Shown piece by piece: positions 1 to 12,822 of a DNA stretch of 64,000 nucleotides. The notes beneath the pieces are model-generated. The model saw only the letters and a program-made list of their open reading frames with translations. It did not search any database and was not told the origin of the DNA. The stretch covers positions 23,889,501 to 23,953,500 of the forward strand of contig NC_088339.1 of NCBI RefSeq assembly GCF_036884655.1, written 5' to 3'. Source of the DNA: Musa acuminata AAA Group. Lineage: Eukaryota > Streptophyta > Magnoliopsida > Zingiberales > Musaceae. Both the position numbers and the translations under genes were made by a program. Each line of letters starts with the position of its first letter. Positions within the stretch are counted from its first letter, which is position 1.

Positions 1-184
1 AGCATCACTGCTGCCTCAAATCTTATATATTTCTGGGACAACAATGTAATGGAAAAAGGAATACCATCATCTACTGCATTTATTATACAACACAGAAAAA
101 GCCCCTTCTCATCACATCACAAATGTATAGAGCGGGGAGTGAGTTGTAGATGCATACAAAGATATGGTATGCAGTCTTTTGATG

Positions 185-3100
185 TCAGTACATACCCTTG
201 AAGACAGGATTTGTTCTGCAGATGCTGGCTCCGTATTCCTCGTACTCTGCCTTTGTGTGGCAAGCCTACACCAGAAGGAAGCTTCCGTATTAAATCCACA
301 CAGAATAAATGTCTTCCGGTATTAACTTAAAACTGTGCATGGTTGACTAGCGAACTAGACCTTATTTATTCATGAATATATACTGAAACTAATGATTTCA
401 TATACACAATGCAAAGATGTAAATATTTAAGTCAAATATAGACAACAAAACCTTTCTTCTACAATTTTTGCTAGTTAAATATTTTTATGAAGATTGGGTA
501 GAGTTCAGAATTTACCTCATAAAATTCAGGCGTCGATGCAAGCACAGAACCTCCGAACCAAACTGCGTATCTCTGAAAAGGATGACTGACCACATTGACT
601 TCGATGGGTTGAGACTATAGTCAAAACAATAGAAAAATCAGACCTTGACATAAGCAGGCGAAAAGAGAATTCGTTAGACTGCTTACTTTTACATCATCGA
701 TGAGTTGGGCGTTGGATGTTACCATCCGTGCATCCACTATCCTTTTTAAATCTCGTTGCAATCTTCTATGGAAATCCTTAAACATTGTTGATCCCCCAGA
801 TAACACAATATTCTAAGGCAGTACGAAGAACATATAAGAGCTAGAAAACCTGAAAATTAAATTGTAGAGACATAGGTGATTTGATGCTTACCTTATATAA
901 AGCCCTTCTGGTATCAATTGGTGATAACTGAATGCACTTGTCCACAATAGCAGGTAAAGGAGTGGTAAAATTATCATTGTAAATCTCAGGATGGAAGAAG
1001 ATCTGCTCATACAAAATACTGATTTTTTAAAACAAGAAAGAGCAATGGGACAGCATATGCTTAACGGGATTATACTTTGTTACCTCAACTTTAGAGATAA
1101 TGTGATTTAGGAATGTTATTAGTACATTAGGATTTTAGTTTACGGAATTCTGGTCCGTATAATATTTACTTGTTCCTTTTCATCATTTGAGAACCCTATT
1201 TCAGTTAGGTTCTAGCATAAGACGCCAAAATATGAAGGGACAAACAGCTTGTTTTGTTTGCAAAACAATAAATAATTGATGCTTTCATTTTCCTTGTGCC
1301 TCTTTTATTATTACTCGTTCCTTTACCGCTTCTTATTATTTACCATCTTTAGTGTCTGTGTCTTTGTTTAAGAATATTTTTTAATTATTTATTCTTATTG
1401 TTTACCTATTCACTGTAGAACTGCTAAATTATCTGAAGAGCAAGTTTTGTGGATTCTTTCTTGATTGAAGTAGTTATCTATTTCGAGATCTGAAAATCTT
1501 ATAATGCTTATATCACCTCTGCACCAATTTTAACATATTATCTGAAGAACGTATGACATGCTTTGATACCATACCTAAAACTTATGTATGGAAATGGACC
1601 AAGAACATGATTGCACTCATAATTTGAGAATCTGAAAGATCTCTTAAAAAGTGTCAGTTCATATCATTTCATGGAAGATCCATGGAATGGCATAATTCAT
1701 TTTTTACAAAAATGAAAAATTAGAATTGACAAAAAAGATAGACGAGGCAAAGTATTCATGAGGATGAACCACATCAAGAAATACTCTTTCAACAAAACAT
1801 ACATTTGGTTAGGCCTGACCATGATTTGGTTCGAACCGAAACCAAAACCGAACCGGCCCACGATTTGTTGGTTACAAACTGAATCGGAACCGAAATCGGC
1901 CTGTAATCGAAGTGGAACTAGCCCCAGGCGATTTGGTTCTAGTTCCAATTTGAACCATCGATTCCGTAAATTTAAATTATTTTTCATTATACAAAATAAA
2001 TTTATAAGTTTTTATATTTTAAACTTTTTTTAATTAAAAATACTAAAATATTGGTAGTTCGAACCAGAACCACCAATTCCAGTTCCAAAACTGACCCTTG
2101 TCGATTCGATTCCGATTCCTGGTTTGGGAGAACTGGAATCGTGGTCAAGGCTACATTGGTCAACTTGTTCAATAAAAAAACTAATTTGATATTGATTGAA
2201 TTACAAAGACAAGATAATAAATTATACCTCAGGACCAAGAAACCGTTCATATCCAACATCACAAGAGTATCGTGCTCGGGTCTTTGGTTTGGTACCAATC
2301 CATTGCTTTGTATATTTACTATGCTCCTTGTCATGCTTATTGAACTCCTAAAATCATAAAACAAAATAATCAATTGCCAACAACAAGTAATATAACAATT
2401 AGTAGAATTTCTTATCATTAAATCTATTTCCACAGGTTACATTACAATTAAGACTTTAATACTTATTTCATTTGTTCAATTTTATACTTATAAAACTCTT
2501 TGTTTGTTTTAATCCATGTACATCTAGTTTTTTTTGTTCTATTTGTGCGCTGTTAGGACTACTGAAATGACTGACACTACCATTTGTGGATATTAACAAA
2601 TAAAATTTAACATAACTAACCACTCATTTGAGGAAAGAAAAAAGTTCATTCATAATTTGCTGCTCCTTCCTCACAACCTCTCTATGGTAGGTTTTGGTAC
2701 AAGATCATCTTTAGCTGATCCACTATCAAGTTCTATCAAAATAATAGGATTATGAATGATCAGTGAGTAGTGAGGAGTCTGTTCCATTCGACAATTCTCT
2801 TTGTAGCTGGCTTATCATTCAATAAAAATTACTACATTCACGAAGTGACATTTATAACAAGAAATGACACAACAGGAAGAAAAATTTTACATGAAGCATA
2901 AAAACCCAGTAGTTTAACTACCTTAGCTTCTATCATGCATTAACTAGTAAATCAAGGACTAAATTACCTTGACAATGTCTGAACAAGTGTAGCAATATGT
3001 TTCTTTGATCTTCCTTGCTACTTCAAAAGAATCTTCTGGTGGTATATGCTCTCCCCTTTCCTACAGGGATCATGGTAGCTAATCATGAATAGCAAGTCAA

Positions 3101-6100
3101 ATGCCATAACATATGCTTTTTAAACAGTATTGTGTCCTTTTTCATCCCCAACTTGAAGACTGAAGGTTCGAAAAACTTGGAATCTAAAAACTTACATGAA
3201 TGACATAATAGAAAATCCTTGCCTATGGGGTTCAGTCCTCGAATGATAGTCAAAAGTTTAACAAAGCATGCATGTGATAATTCATATTAAAAAGAAAATT
3301 AGTTGATAGTTTTGGGATTTAGAATGCAGTTTCAGATTATTTCTAGAAAGAAGCCTTTTTTTTTTTTTACTTTTTTCTAAAAAAATATAATCTAAGATAT
3401 CTTTCTCCACTCAGCAGCTTAAGACTTTTGTATCCTTATCTTTTGTCAACTCAAGCTAGGTTGCATGTCAAACTTAAGATTAGTCAACACCTCAGTTCAA
3501 GCTCAAGGCACCCATAACTCTACTCTGAACCATTGCACCTACATCATCAACCATAGGTCCATGAAAAGCCTTGCTTATCCTCTATCCTCCACTCCAAAAC
3601 AGGGTCATCTGTGTTCTAGATGATATCTCTGCCTCCATCCCAACAAAAAGCTCTCACTCTCTCCCTTCATATCCCTCTCTGCATGTTTCTTCCACATTAC
3701 TGTCCTTCTCCATCCTCTTCCCACAGTTTTCTGTCGCTCAGTTCCATGACTTGAAACTGTTTCAGAACTGAAGGATAATGTTAATGATCAAGGCATGTCA
3801 AGGGCTTTTCTTGTTTAAAACCAAACTTCAAGATGTGATAAGATGAGGAACATCAAGGAGTACCGAATAAAAACCTAAAAGTTTCTCTTCATAACCCATG
3901 AAACTTGTCGAGACACTAATAACACCTTCCTATTATATATCATCATTTGTCTTAGTTAAAACTCAGCCACAGCGTCGTACCACCAATGGATCAAGAAGAA
4001 TCATTTTACTCTTTGGAGTGAAAGAAACCAAAATGCCAGAGGTTAAACCATAACATCCCAAGGAAGCATGGGCTCTAGTACTCAAGGTGCGAGTCAGTTG
4101 ACCTCCGAAAGGACATCACTACAGGAACGCTGTACATGTTCAGATCCATACCAAAATCCCAACTATGTTCAAAACTGCTTGGTTAACGCAATTCTCAAGG
4201 CTTCCACATTTGCTATCACTGGGTAACTCTTTCCTCCTATACCATCCTTTTGATACAAATAGGATGATATATATTAAAACCAATAAAATAGGTCATGCAT
4301 ATCTAGCTTAGCCAACCAAGAAACATCAGTATCATTCAATTGACGAATGCCTATGACAACAAGAATGTCAAGAAAACAATAAATAATATCAAAAAGCAAA
4401 ATGACATCTTGAGGACCAATCAACAAGATGGTGTTTACATATTTGACAAGATATGTTATGCAAATGAACCTCTACGTTCAAATTTTCCCAAGAATTTCAG
4501 CTCAACACGTTCTATTCTAAAAAAATTATGAATCTTTAACTGTAACCCATCACACAGATTAGAGAATTCCATGCTCATAAGTCATGCACAACAAATCACC
4601 AGGTAATATGTTGTATTCTGCCTTCCCTTTTCTCGAATGCTAGAGCATCTCTCCCTAACAAGGGCAGGGGTTTGATACTCATCTTCTGCAAACCATGCAT
4701 TTCTCAAAGTTATGGTGGATAATGCCCCTCCAGGGGGCTTTGTGGGCTTATTGGCTTAAATTAACTCGAATTGATCTTGTGCCCTACTCATGGTCCAGGA
4801 TGACTTACAGCTTGATGACCAATGTGAGGGCCTAGTATCCATTCCACTAAAAGAGAACATGCCGGGAGAAGGCATAATAGGTGTAAAATCATTGTTTTCT
4901 ACCTTCATAAGTTGCTGAATAAACTGGGTAGCATCCTTGCCTGCAATAGGTATCGATCGGATACTACTGCCTATTACATAACCATCTGCAACTGGGACAA
5001 CATGTGTAGCACCATCTCCAATGTCAACCACAACTCCCGTCATTTGACACTGAAAATTATAGAGGTCAACATAAGCATCATAAGGTAAATCATAAAACTA
5101 ATTATTTTGAACTGCATGACTGTATACCATCTCAAAAGTTACTTTAATGGGAAAAACTCAATTAAACAGTGTGTATGAAAAGTTATGTACAACTTCATCT
5201 ATGGAAAAATAATATAAATAGGTCCCCAAATGGAATAATGGATGCAGGATATAAACATAAACAAGCCACTTGAATTGACATGAGAAAAATATTCTGTTAT
5301 CTCAGATTGTACATGATCAAATTATATTTCTACAAACAAGTCATCTAGTAAGAGATGTAAGTTCCAAAAGAAACTATGTCCATAGTGCTAAGTCAGTGAC
5401 TTATTAGAAATTACTTTAGTAAACATAATACTCAGGGACTATGCAGTCTTCATTCTGATACAGTGTGTTCTTTATTCCAACCCACATTTGCAGTACTTCT
5501 ATCTAACAGGCACAGAATGTGGTCTTATAGCACCCTAAGAAGAACAGTAACACATTAATATGCATGTTAGATAAATATAGATTGATAAGTCTACCACAAC
5601 AAACTCTATTGACTAAATCTAAATTGGAACTCTTAGCCCTGTCCCAAGATTATTGTCGTCTAGTTCCAGTCAAAAAAGGAGGTTACCATCAACAAAAACA
5701 TTTTGTATCTATTAGCCGAAAGCTATGCTATTGTTACTTGTAATAGTTGTTCGTCAAGATAACATTTCAAGTTCAAACTGCATAAGTATGCAGATACTTT
5801 GATCAACACAAGCACAAACTCAATATTTGGTTCCCAAATATTTGCACAGTGTCATATTAATCCCATACCAACAGTATCAATATTACTTTGTCCCTCAAAC
5901 TTTATTATTTTTTTTTTTTTTTGCAAAGGTAAGTCATGAAGATGGGATTCGAACCCAGGTACTTGTGATATACTGTCAAAGTCTTTATCAGCTAAGCTTC
6001 TTCTTAGGAGTCCCTCAAACTTGCAATAACTAGTTAGAGCTTTCTTAGGTAAATCATACTATAATAATTTTCCCAAGCTGCTTTCTTCGAGTATTGACAT

Positions 6101-8148
6101 AAAATAAGAAATTATGAGTTCAAAACAGGGAAAATACCCTAATTATCATAGAAATGCATAAAATTCCTACACCATCAACATTAGGAACGCAATATATCTG
6201 TGAAATAATTTCTTAAATTAGATTTAAAAACACAAACTGGAAGTTGAGCTACATAACAGAAGTTTTAGATATGACTTCAAATATGTATCACAAATGTCAA
6301 AATTATCTTGAAAAGTTGCTAACACCTACCTTTGAAGTTGTGTAACCAGCAGCAAGGGCTAGGACAGGCTGAACCGCTATATACAATCCAGGAATATTGA
6401 ATGTCTCAAACATGATTTCCCCTGTATATTCACGACTCTCAGGAGCAGTAAGTGGACTCTCGGTCAGAAGAAAATAGTGATCTTCTGGGTCACAACGTAA
6501 ATAATTGAAGATGCATTGTTGCCAAAATCTTTCCATTGCATCCCAATTCTCCACCTGCAAAAAGGGCACTGTGACCTTGAAGGAATCTCCAAGGAACACA
6601 AAATTGCAATGTACTGCTTGTCATTATCATACCTGACCATGATGAATAGGGTAACTAAGACCATATGTAGTACTAGAGCGAGAATGCAATAGAGCTTCTT
6701 CTCCAATTGAAAAATCAAGATCAGCCATTACACTTGCACTGTGCTGTGCAAGCCAATTTCCTTTACTGATACTCTTTGATTGATTTGAAAAAGACTCATT
6801 GACAGCAACCACAGTAGGGATGATGAAGGAAGGTTCAACATTGCCAGCAAATCCCATTTTTGTGTACCTATGAAAAAGTAAAGCATATCATGGAAGCAGA
6901 AATATAATCAGAAGTACTCATAACTGACTGCAATCAAATGAAAGATTATCAAAGATTATCTATTAGCTGTTTACTATAATTAAAAAAATGCCAGAAGAAA
7001 GCATAATTTTGCAGGAAAAATTCATAGCAAGGCTAACTTGTCAATACCTAAGCTTGTAAAGAGGCATTCCATTAGACATGGATGGAGAACCCAGGTTAAG
7101 GTTCAGCCAGCAATGTGGTCCTAAAATTTCCCCAACTCCTGGTCACTGAACCAGCATTTTCAGGGAAGATGAAACCTTGGATCCAAGGTCTCTCTGCTTA
7201 AAAAATTAGGACCCCATCACTTTATTGACTTCAGCTAGAATGGTCATGAATTTTGTATAGCCCAACAAACTCCTAGTTTAGGAAGAGGAATTAGGATTTA
7301 ATAATATAAAGATGATACTGCTCCATCCTACTTTCTGCAATATTATGATCATGATAATCTTTTTTGGATGAAACCACATTAAAACAATAATTTCTCAATT
7401 ACTCAATCATTTAGCTTATTTTAATGTATCATAACCCCGTTGACTAGTGTACTTATGATATGTCTTTCAAACATGATGAGATATTCCTAACTTAGTAGTA
7501 CAAAAACAGGCTTCAGTCAGTCCAGTTTCAAATCTCCAGGACAATAACGCATGGTTTTCCTTATACTCTTCGTCTGTTGGACCTCTGGCATTCCTTCTCT
7601 GTTAAAGGCTTTTGTGTTCACCGATAATTACATTCTTTGATGCTGTCGATTTCCTTCCAATTTTAGGCAACATCCATTAGAGAATGTTTGGTACCAACCG
7701 GACTTCCAAAAGCCACAACCTTATCTTGTCCATCCAACACATCACACACAGAAAAGACTGCACATACCCCTTACTACATCCCAGTCTAGAACCACAGCCA
7801 TATCATAATCTTGACAATTCGACCAAACAATCCGGTATTTGTTCTTAGACACACCTTGAGATGTCCTTGCACATATCACTCCAACCTCGCTGTTCCATAA
7901 CTTTTCCACCTTTTTAAAGATTTCCTAGCCGACACCAAATTCACTTCAGGATCGGAACTCAAAATCTCCAACAACAGTTCATCGACCAACTTTCACCTCA
8001 AGTTTCCGATTTCGCACGCAATCGAGGATCAAACCGACATAACAAGAAGCATATAAATGCAATCAAACTTGCAGGGAGTCAAAAGAGTGAGCCATCAGTA
8101 CCCGGAGCCGTTGTCGATGACCACCACGGGCCGAGAGGCAGCGTCCAT
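185..8148 (-). CDS. ARP3: Actin-related protein 3 (ARP3), Arp2/3 complex subunit, complete
   Basis: Ten coding exons read on the minus strand: 8102-8148, 6633-6867, 6330-6554, 4903-5049, 2968-3060, 2228-2347, 892-1002, 687-812, 516-614 and 185-265. Together they make 1284 nt, 427 aa plus stop, the length I recall for plant ARP3. All borders are GT/AG. The protein starts [16 protein letters not shown] (actin-fold phosphate-1 loop), continues into the nucleotide-binding segment [15 protein letters not shown] and the block [12 protein letters not shown], and ends KGMY. ARP3 is a nucleating subunit of the Arp2/3 complex, which makes branched F-actin in the cytoplasm and in plants shapes trichomes and pavement cells. 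The last-but-three exon (892-1002) was started at ATC, not CAG, because that keeps the GPE-IFF junction of the family. The gene lies head to head with the small gene at 8797. Introns carry a MITE (1810-2153) and a SINE (5903-6009). Confidence 0.95.
1810..2153. mobile_element. hAT-like MITE in an ARP3 intron
   Basis: A 344-bp block lies between ARP3 exons. It starts TAGGCCTGACCATGATTTGG and ends in the imperfect inverse of that (reverse complement of the end: TAGCCTTGACCACGATTCC). It is flanked by ACATTTGGT on the left and CATTGGT on the right, an approximate 8-bp direct repeat of the kind hAT transposases make. Inside, the two ends are rich in GGTTCGAACC-like palindromic motifs and the middle is AT-rich. 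No transposase reading frame is present, so it would be non-autonomous. The hAT assignment is inferred from the end and target-site pattern only. Confidence 0.5.
5903..6009 (-). mobile_element. tRNA-derived SINE with 13-bp target-site duplication
   Basis: Read on the minus strand, the element has an A-box-like TTAGCTGATAAAG, then a perfect B box GGGTTCGAATCCC, then a short body ending TTTGC plus an A-tract (T-run at 5908-5922 on the plus strand). The 13-bp sequence GTCCCTCAAACTT flanks both sides exactly (5890-5902 and 6010-6022), which is the expected LINE-mediated target-site duplication. The order A box, B box, poly(A) and the duplication together identify a SINE of about 107 bp inserted in the ARP3 intron between exons 4903-5049 and 6330-6554, in the same orientation as ARP3. 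It is not a functional tRNA: there is no matching acceptor stem. Confidence 0.8.
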
Positions 8149-8796
8149 CTGGATGCTTCGGGGCGGGTCTATCGGCGAGATCCAAGGAGCGGGAACGCCG
8201 GGGGCAACCACTCATGGTATTGGCGCCGTCAAGTGCGGCGCTACGGGGGATCCCGGGCCGAGAACGAGGAGGCGAAGGAAAGCGATGGCGTGGATCCGAG
8301 CGGCTCAACGCGAATCCACCGTCGCCCTCTTCCGACACGTAGCGGGCGAGCGAGCTCTCGATGGCGACGCCAAGTATATATTGGCCATAGATGCCTTCGG
8401 CCTGAAGCATTCCGGCCCTCTCGTTGTGTTACTCCGCATTGCTGTCGGCGGCGGTAGTTTTGACGTCATCGTCACGTTCAAATCAATTTTTATTTAGTTT
8501 GTAATAAATATATTAGAAAAAATTATTTGGTTTTTTTTTGTGTGGAAATTTTGTCCTTAAAATTATCAAAATCCAAATACTTGTAAACACTATAAATATA
8601 TTATTTTGAATTAAATCATATAGATAAATCATTTTAAATGGTAATGCAGAACCGGTTCTCTATATCGTTGTTTTGGACACCGGTCTGACTCGGGCTCGGT
8701 CCGAGTCGAGTCCTATTAGTACAAGGCATCATCCTTGGCTCGTCCGAATCGAAGGGTAGAAGAAAGCGGCGGAGATCGGCAAAGGAGCAGGAGAAG
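8149..8796. promoter_or_regulatory. Shared upstream region of divergent ARP3 and small membrane protein gene
   Basis: The 648 bp between two divergent start codons must hold both promoters and both 5' untranslated regions. The ARP3-proximal 300 bp is GC-rich, 8480-8640 is strongly AT-rich, and the part before 8797 is GC-rich again. I see no clear TATA box at a credible distance from either start. Open frames in the GC-rich part (8057-8500) are chance frames overlapping the ARP3 first exon and leader. Confidence 0.5.
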
Positions 8797-11325
8797 ATGG
8801 TGCGGGTGGCGACGTTCTTCGCGATGAGCTTCGGCGCCTTCCTCTTCTGGCAGTCCATGGAGAAGATCCACGTCTGGATGGCTCTCCACCAAGACGAAAA
8901 GGTCTCCCCTTTCCCCTTTCTCGTCCTCTCTCGTCTCATTGTAGTTGGATCTGTGATCGAGAAACTCATGTGGGGAATGGCGACCAAAACCTTAGGGTTA
9001 GATTCGATAAATATGATATCTCATGGATTGGATGGAGCACCAAACATCTCTTGCCTTTCTGCTCGTATTTAGACCCAGTCGATACTGGTATTTAGGTATT
9101 TCCAGGAAGACCATGCAAGAAGAAACTTCGTGTTACTGTTCAAACCTTCATGGGTTTCTTCTGAAATCACAATTTGATTAATTGATTCTGTTTTTTCTTG
9201 ACTTTCTTCTGCACAAATTCTCTTTTTTTTTCCACCTAGTTATTAATAGTTCTTGAGTTCCTTGATTTCTAAGAGATTTTTCTTTACTGATCTCCAAGTT
9301 ACTAATAGCAAACGAGTATTAGATCTTCTCTTATAGAATTCAGTGATAGGACAGGATCTCTGAGCATTTGATAAACCAAGGTAAATATGCTACTTACACA
9401 TTGGAGGGGGAAATTGGCTTATTTTCTGGCATACGAGATCATATGTATATCATTTATCCAACATTAGAGGGCTTTCATGTTTGGACTGACTACTGGAAGC
9501 AAGGCAGTGGACCTTCATAGTTTTAGTGCATGATTGTCTTCGTCTCTTTCCTTTATATGTACACTATGACAATTGGGCCAATGTAGAATCTTTTTGAGTT
9601 TTGACTAACTTACTGTTTTACATGATGTTTCACTCTTTGTACTCTGGTCATTGTGGATCTTGGTATCATGTTAATCGTATTGTTCCTGTGGTTATTTAAA
9701 GGATAGATTTGTTGATGTGAATTGTTACGATTTTATCAGTTAGTGTTGCTTGAATGGTCAAATATTTTACTCGAAAATCCAGTCTCTGATTCTACTAACC
9801 TTTGAGGCATCGATAAAAGTCCATGTTGAAGTTACCTCTGTCGGGTGCATTTTCGCTTACTGAATCACGTGGTCTATTGTCTTGAATTTTATGCCACTAT
9901 ATATGCATGATTACACCATTATTGCAATAAGAAAAATATGGCATATACCCATGCTTCATTTTTTTGTTAATTTCTTCAAAGGCACTCTCAGTTTAAAATA
10001 TTGCCTTCTACCAGATTGTTGTTGACGATTAATGATGCATGCATTTTGATATCTGTATGAGATCATGAGTGCCTATCTAGCTATTAAAGGGGTACATAAG
10101 CAAGCTTTAAACCAAAGGCCATCTGAATAATATTTGCTTCTCTTTGTTCATTGAGCTTTTTTAAATTCTAAATTTATCAAGTGCTCTTCACTATACTTTG
10201 TTAATTTGAACAGAAATGTTAATTTCAAAATTTATTTCTCTTTCGTAATTCATCTGATACTATCATGAATACTTCGATAGGAGATTCCATCATCCTTTTT
10301 TTATTTGTGATGAGTGTATATTTTCTTTTTCTCTTCATTCAACTTGGTTCTGTTAATGTGTAGTCATAAATAACAAAAGTGGAATATTGAGATTTTGAGG
10401 ATGAAGTTTAATTTTGTACATGCAACTTATCAAAATTGAATTCAAACTATTTATTATTAAATTCAGGGCCGAAGGGATTTAATAAACTTACCAGGTTTTA
10501 AAATGCTTCTGTCACATGTACCGAGTGGCTGATACTTTAGCTGTACACGAGTAACATGGGACATAGATACAGTGATAGACCACTCCCCACATATTGGAAA
10601 TCATGCCACCTGATGAGTTGCATTCTTGTTTTAGTGAGATAACTTCTGTTTGCTGTAAGCCACAAGGTTTTATATTTGTCGAGGTTCAATTAACTAAAAA
10701 AAGTGCAAACTAGATGCTTAGTGTTTGCTTGTAGACTATCTCCAAATCAATAGAAAATCAAAATAAACCTGATGCTCCTTCATTCCTCATTTGGAGGAGT
10801 AATCTAGCTTTGCCTGCAAAAGGTTCTTCCATCATGTGACTTGATTGATGGATGACTTGTCTTAATTTGTTTCAAAGATGTTTTGGGAGAGAGGCTTCTC
10901 TGTGCTGTTACATTTTTTAAATATTTTTCTTAATCTATTTTAGGACTTAAAATTTGGACTTTTTTTGCAAGATTTAGTTTATTGCCACGTTGTTTCAAGT
11001 TCCTCCTATATTTTTTAATGCTTATTCTGGCTTTTTCATACCAAGATCAGAAGTTATTTATAACTTTTATAATTAGGAAATGGATTAGGTGTCTAACTTA
11101 AGCAGCCTATTAGTAACCTGGCTTAAGAATTCTGTTCACATTGACTAGGCCAGTAGGATGTTAGGATCATGGAAAATGGCATGCGTTGCGTGATTCTGAA
11201 ACTTCTGGTAGCATTTTGTGGTTTTAATTCCCTTTTCTTTCTTCCAGTTGGAGAGATTAGAGAGGGAAATGGAGATTAAGCGACTCAGAGAAGAGCTACT
11301 GGCGCAAGCCAGACAGACGGATTAA
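8797..11325 (+). CDS. Small single-pass membrane protein (60 aa), probably mitochondrial
   Basis: Two exons, 8797-8901 and 11248-11325, with phase 0 GT/AG borders and a 2.3-kb intron. The product is 60 aa. Residues 4-21 form one hydrophobic helix rich in Ala/Phe (VATFFAMSFGAFLFWQ). A short amphipathic stretch ending HQDEK follows, then a charged, predicted helical tail (LERLEREMEIKRLREELL). Small plant proteins of this shape are conserved, and from memory a similar Arabidopsis protein has been reported with respiratory complex I. I cannot verify that here, so function is left open. The start was chosen because the whole GC-rich first exon is open from it and the N-terminus is short and hydrophobic. 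The gene is divergent from ARP3. Confidence 0.75.
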
Positions 11326-12822
11326 CTTGTGTAATCTTTGTTACTGCCTGAAATGCTTGATTCGTAGGTGAATTTCGGATTGCTAAAGCTGAGGTTTCTC
11401 AGAAAAACGATATCCTCTTTCCATTTTGCGCTATTAATAAATAAGCTAGGAGTTGATATTTCAAACTTGCCCTCTTTATCATGTATTCCAAAGTTTGCTT
11501 GATGTTATAATAATCTGAATCCCATGAAAGTGCTCTTATTGAATTGTCTTGAAGAAAAAGCAGATGTTCTTTAATGCATTTCGACCATCGACTATATGTT
11601 TGCTGTTTCATGCAAGTCTTCTGCATGAGGATATATAATTATGACAGCATGTGTAGCAATGGAAATCATGTTCCGCGCTTGTTGCATTTGATTCCTTAGT
11701 CTTTTTGTCTTTGTGCAGACAGCATAAGCATGATATTTGGTTCAAATTTAAGGTCTCATAGTCATCATCAGATACCAGACCATTAAATGTGTTTGCCCAA
11801 ATTGTAGCTTTATCTGCAACACTCACAAAACTTGGTTGAAATCACATTCTTATTATATTGTAGCATCCCATGCAAATGAAATGGCAAGAAGCTCAAGACA
11901 TGTTCAAGTTGCATCAGCCTTTCCTGTGAACTAGAAAAAAATCCATACAGGAATATCTGAACTTTTCTTTCAGAGTGAATTATCTTTGAGATCAGTAAGT
12001 TTTCTTGTGCCTACTCTGTTACATCATCAAGGTATCTGAGAGCATCTGAGATTCAATGAAACCAGTAGCTGTAACAGCATCACTCAGTTTAATCAATTCA
12101 ATTGCAAGAACAAATAGTTTCTTTCTCTGATTTCTTGTCCACAGCAAGTATCTTCTAAAACCATTCTCTTATTGTCTGAGGTGCATCTATTCCATGTATT
12201 CTTAAGTTTTCTCCAAACAAAATTATGCTTCATGTGTATTCTTTAAGGTTTTCTCTTGAACAAAAAACATAAATTCATTCAGTAAAAGAGCTCTCAAAAC
12301 TTGCTTTAAAGAATAGAGAAGAAGTGACACCTTCTAAGCAATTGGCTAGCATTGAAATCATATTCTAAGCAATTGGCTACTTATGTGCAACCAAAATTGT
12401 GAGGATGGCTGTAGTTGGGAAGGCTTTCTAGATCCAACTAGAACAAGAATCCAGTCAAGAATGCCCTGTCATACAAGAATTGCAACAAATGATCATAGAA
12501 ACTTGTTTCATGGGGAGAAAATAGTTGTTGTTGGTCTTTCTCTCTGTGGTTTGTTATAGACTATCTGGAGCTCATCAAACATAATAACCATCATTCAGAA
12601 ACTCCAAGCCTTTTCATGGCATAATGAGATAGAAGTACATGAATATCCATCATAAGGTCAACCACTTGTGATACTAGTTGGGCTTATTTAAGCACTGCTA
12701 CACTACAAACTAGTAGAAACTGCATGCTTTATTCTAAACAAACTCAACAATCCATCCTTACCTTGACACAGTGAAAGAAAAAAAGCATGACAAGTTCAAC
12801 ATGTGGCAAACCCCTGCTCACA
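11326..12822. other. Intergenic AT-rich stretch, no gene seen
   Basis: This lies between the convergent stop codons of the small membrane protein gene and MsrA. It will contain both 3' untranslated regions. Short open frames (for example 11399-11626 and 11608-11826 on the minus strand) lack family resemblance and I treat them as chance. Confidence 0.6.

Noticed and set aside
5934..6005. tRNA gene on the minus strand (B box GGGTTCGAATCCC)
   Set aside because: No acceptor stem or anticodon arm can be drawn. It ends in an A-tract and is bounded by a target-site duplication, so it is a SINE.
8057..8497. 146-codon plus-strand frame over the ARP3 start
   Set aside because: It is antisense to the verified ARP3 first exon and leader and is low in recognisable content.
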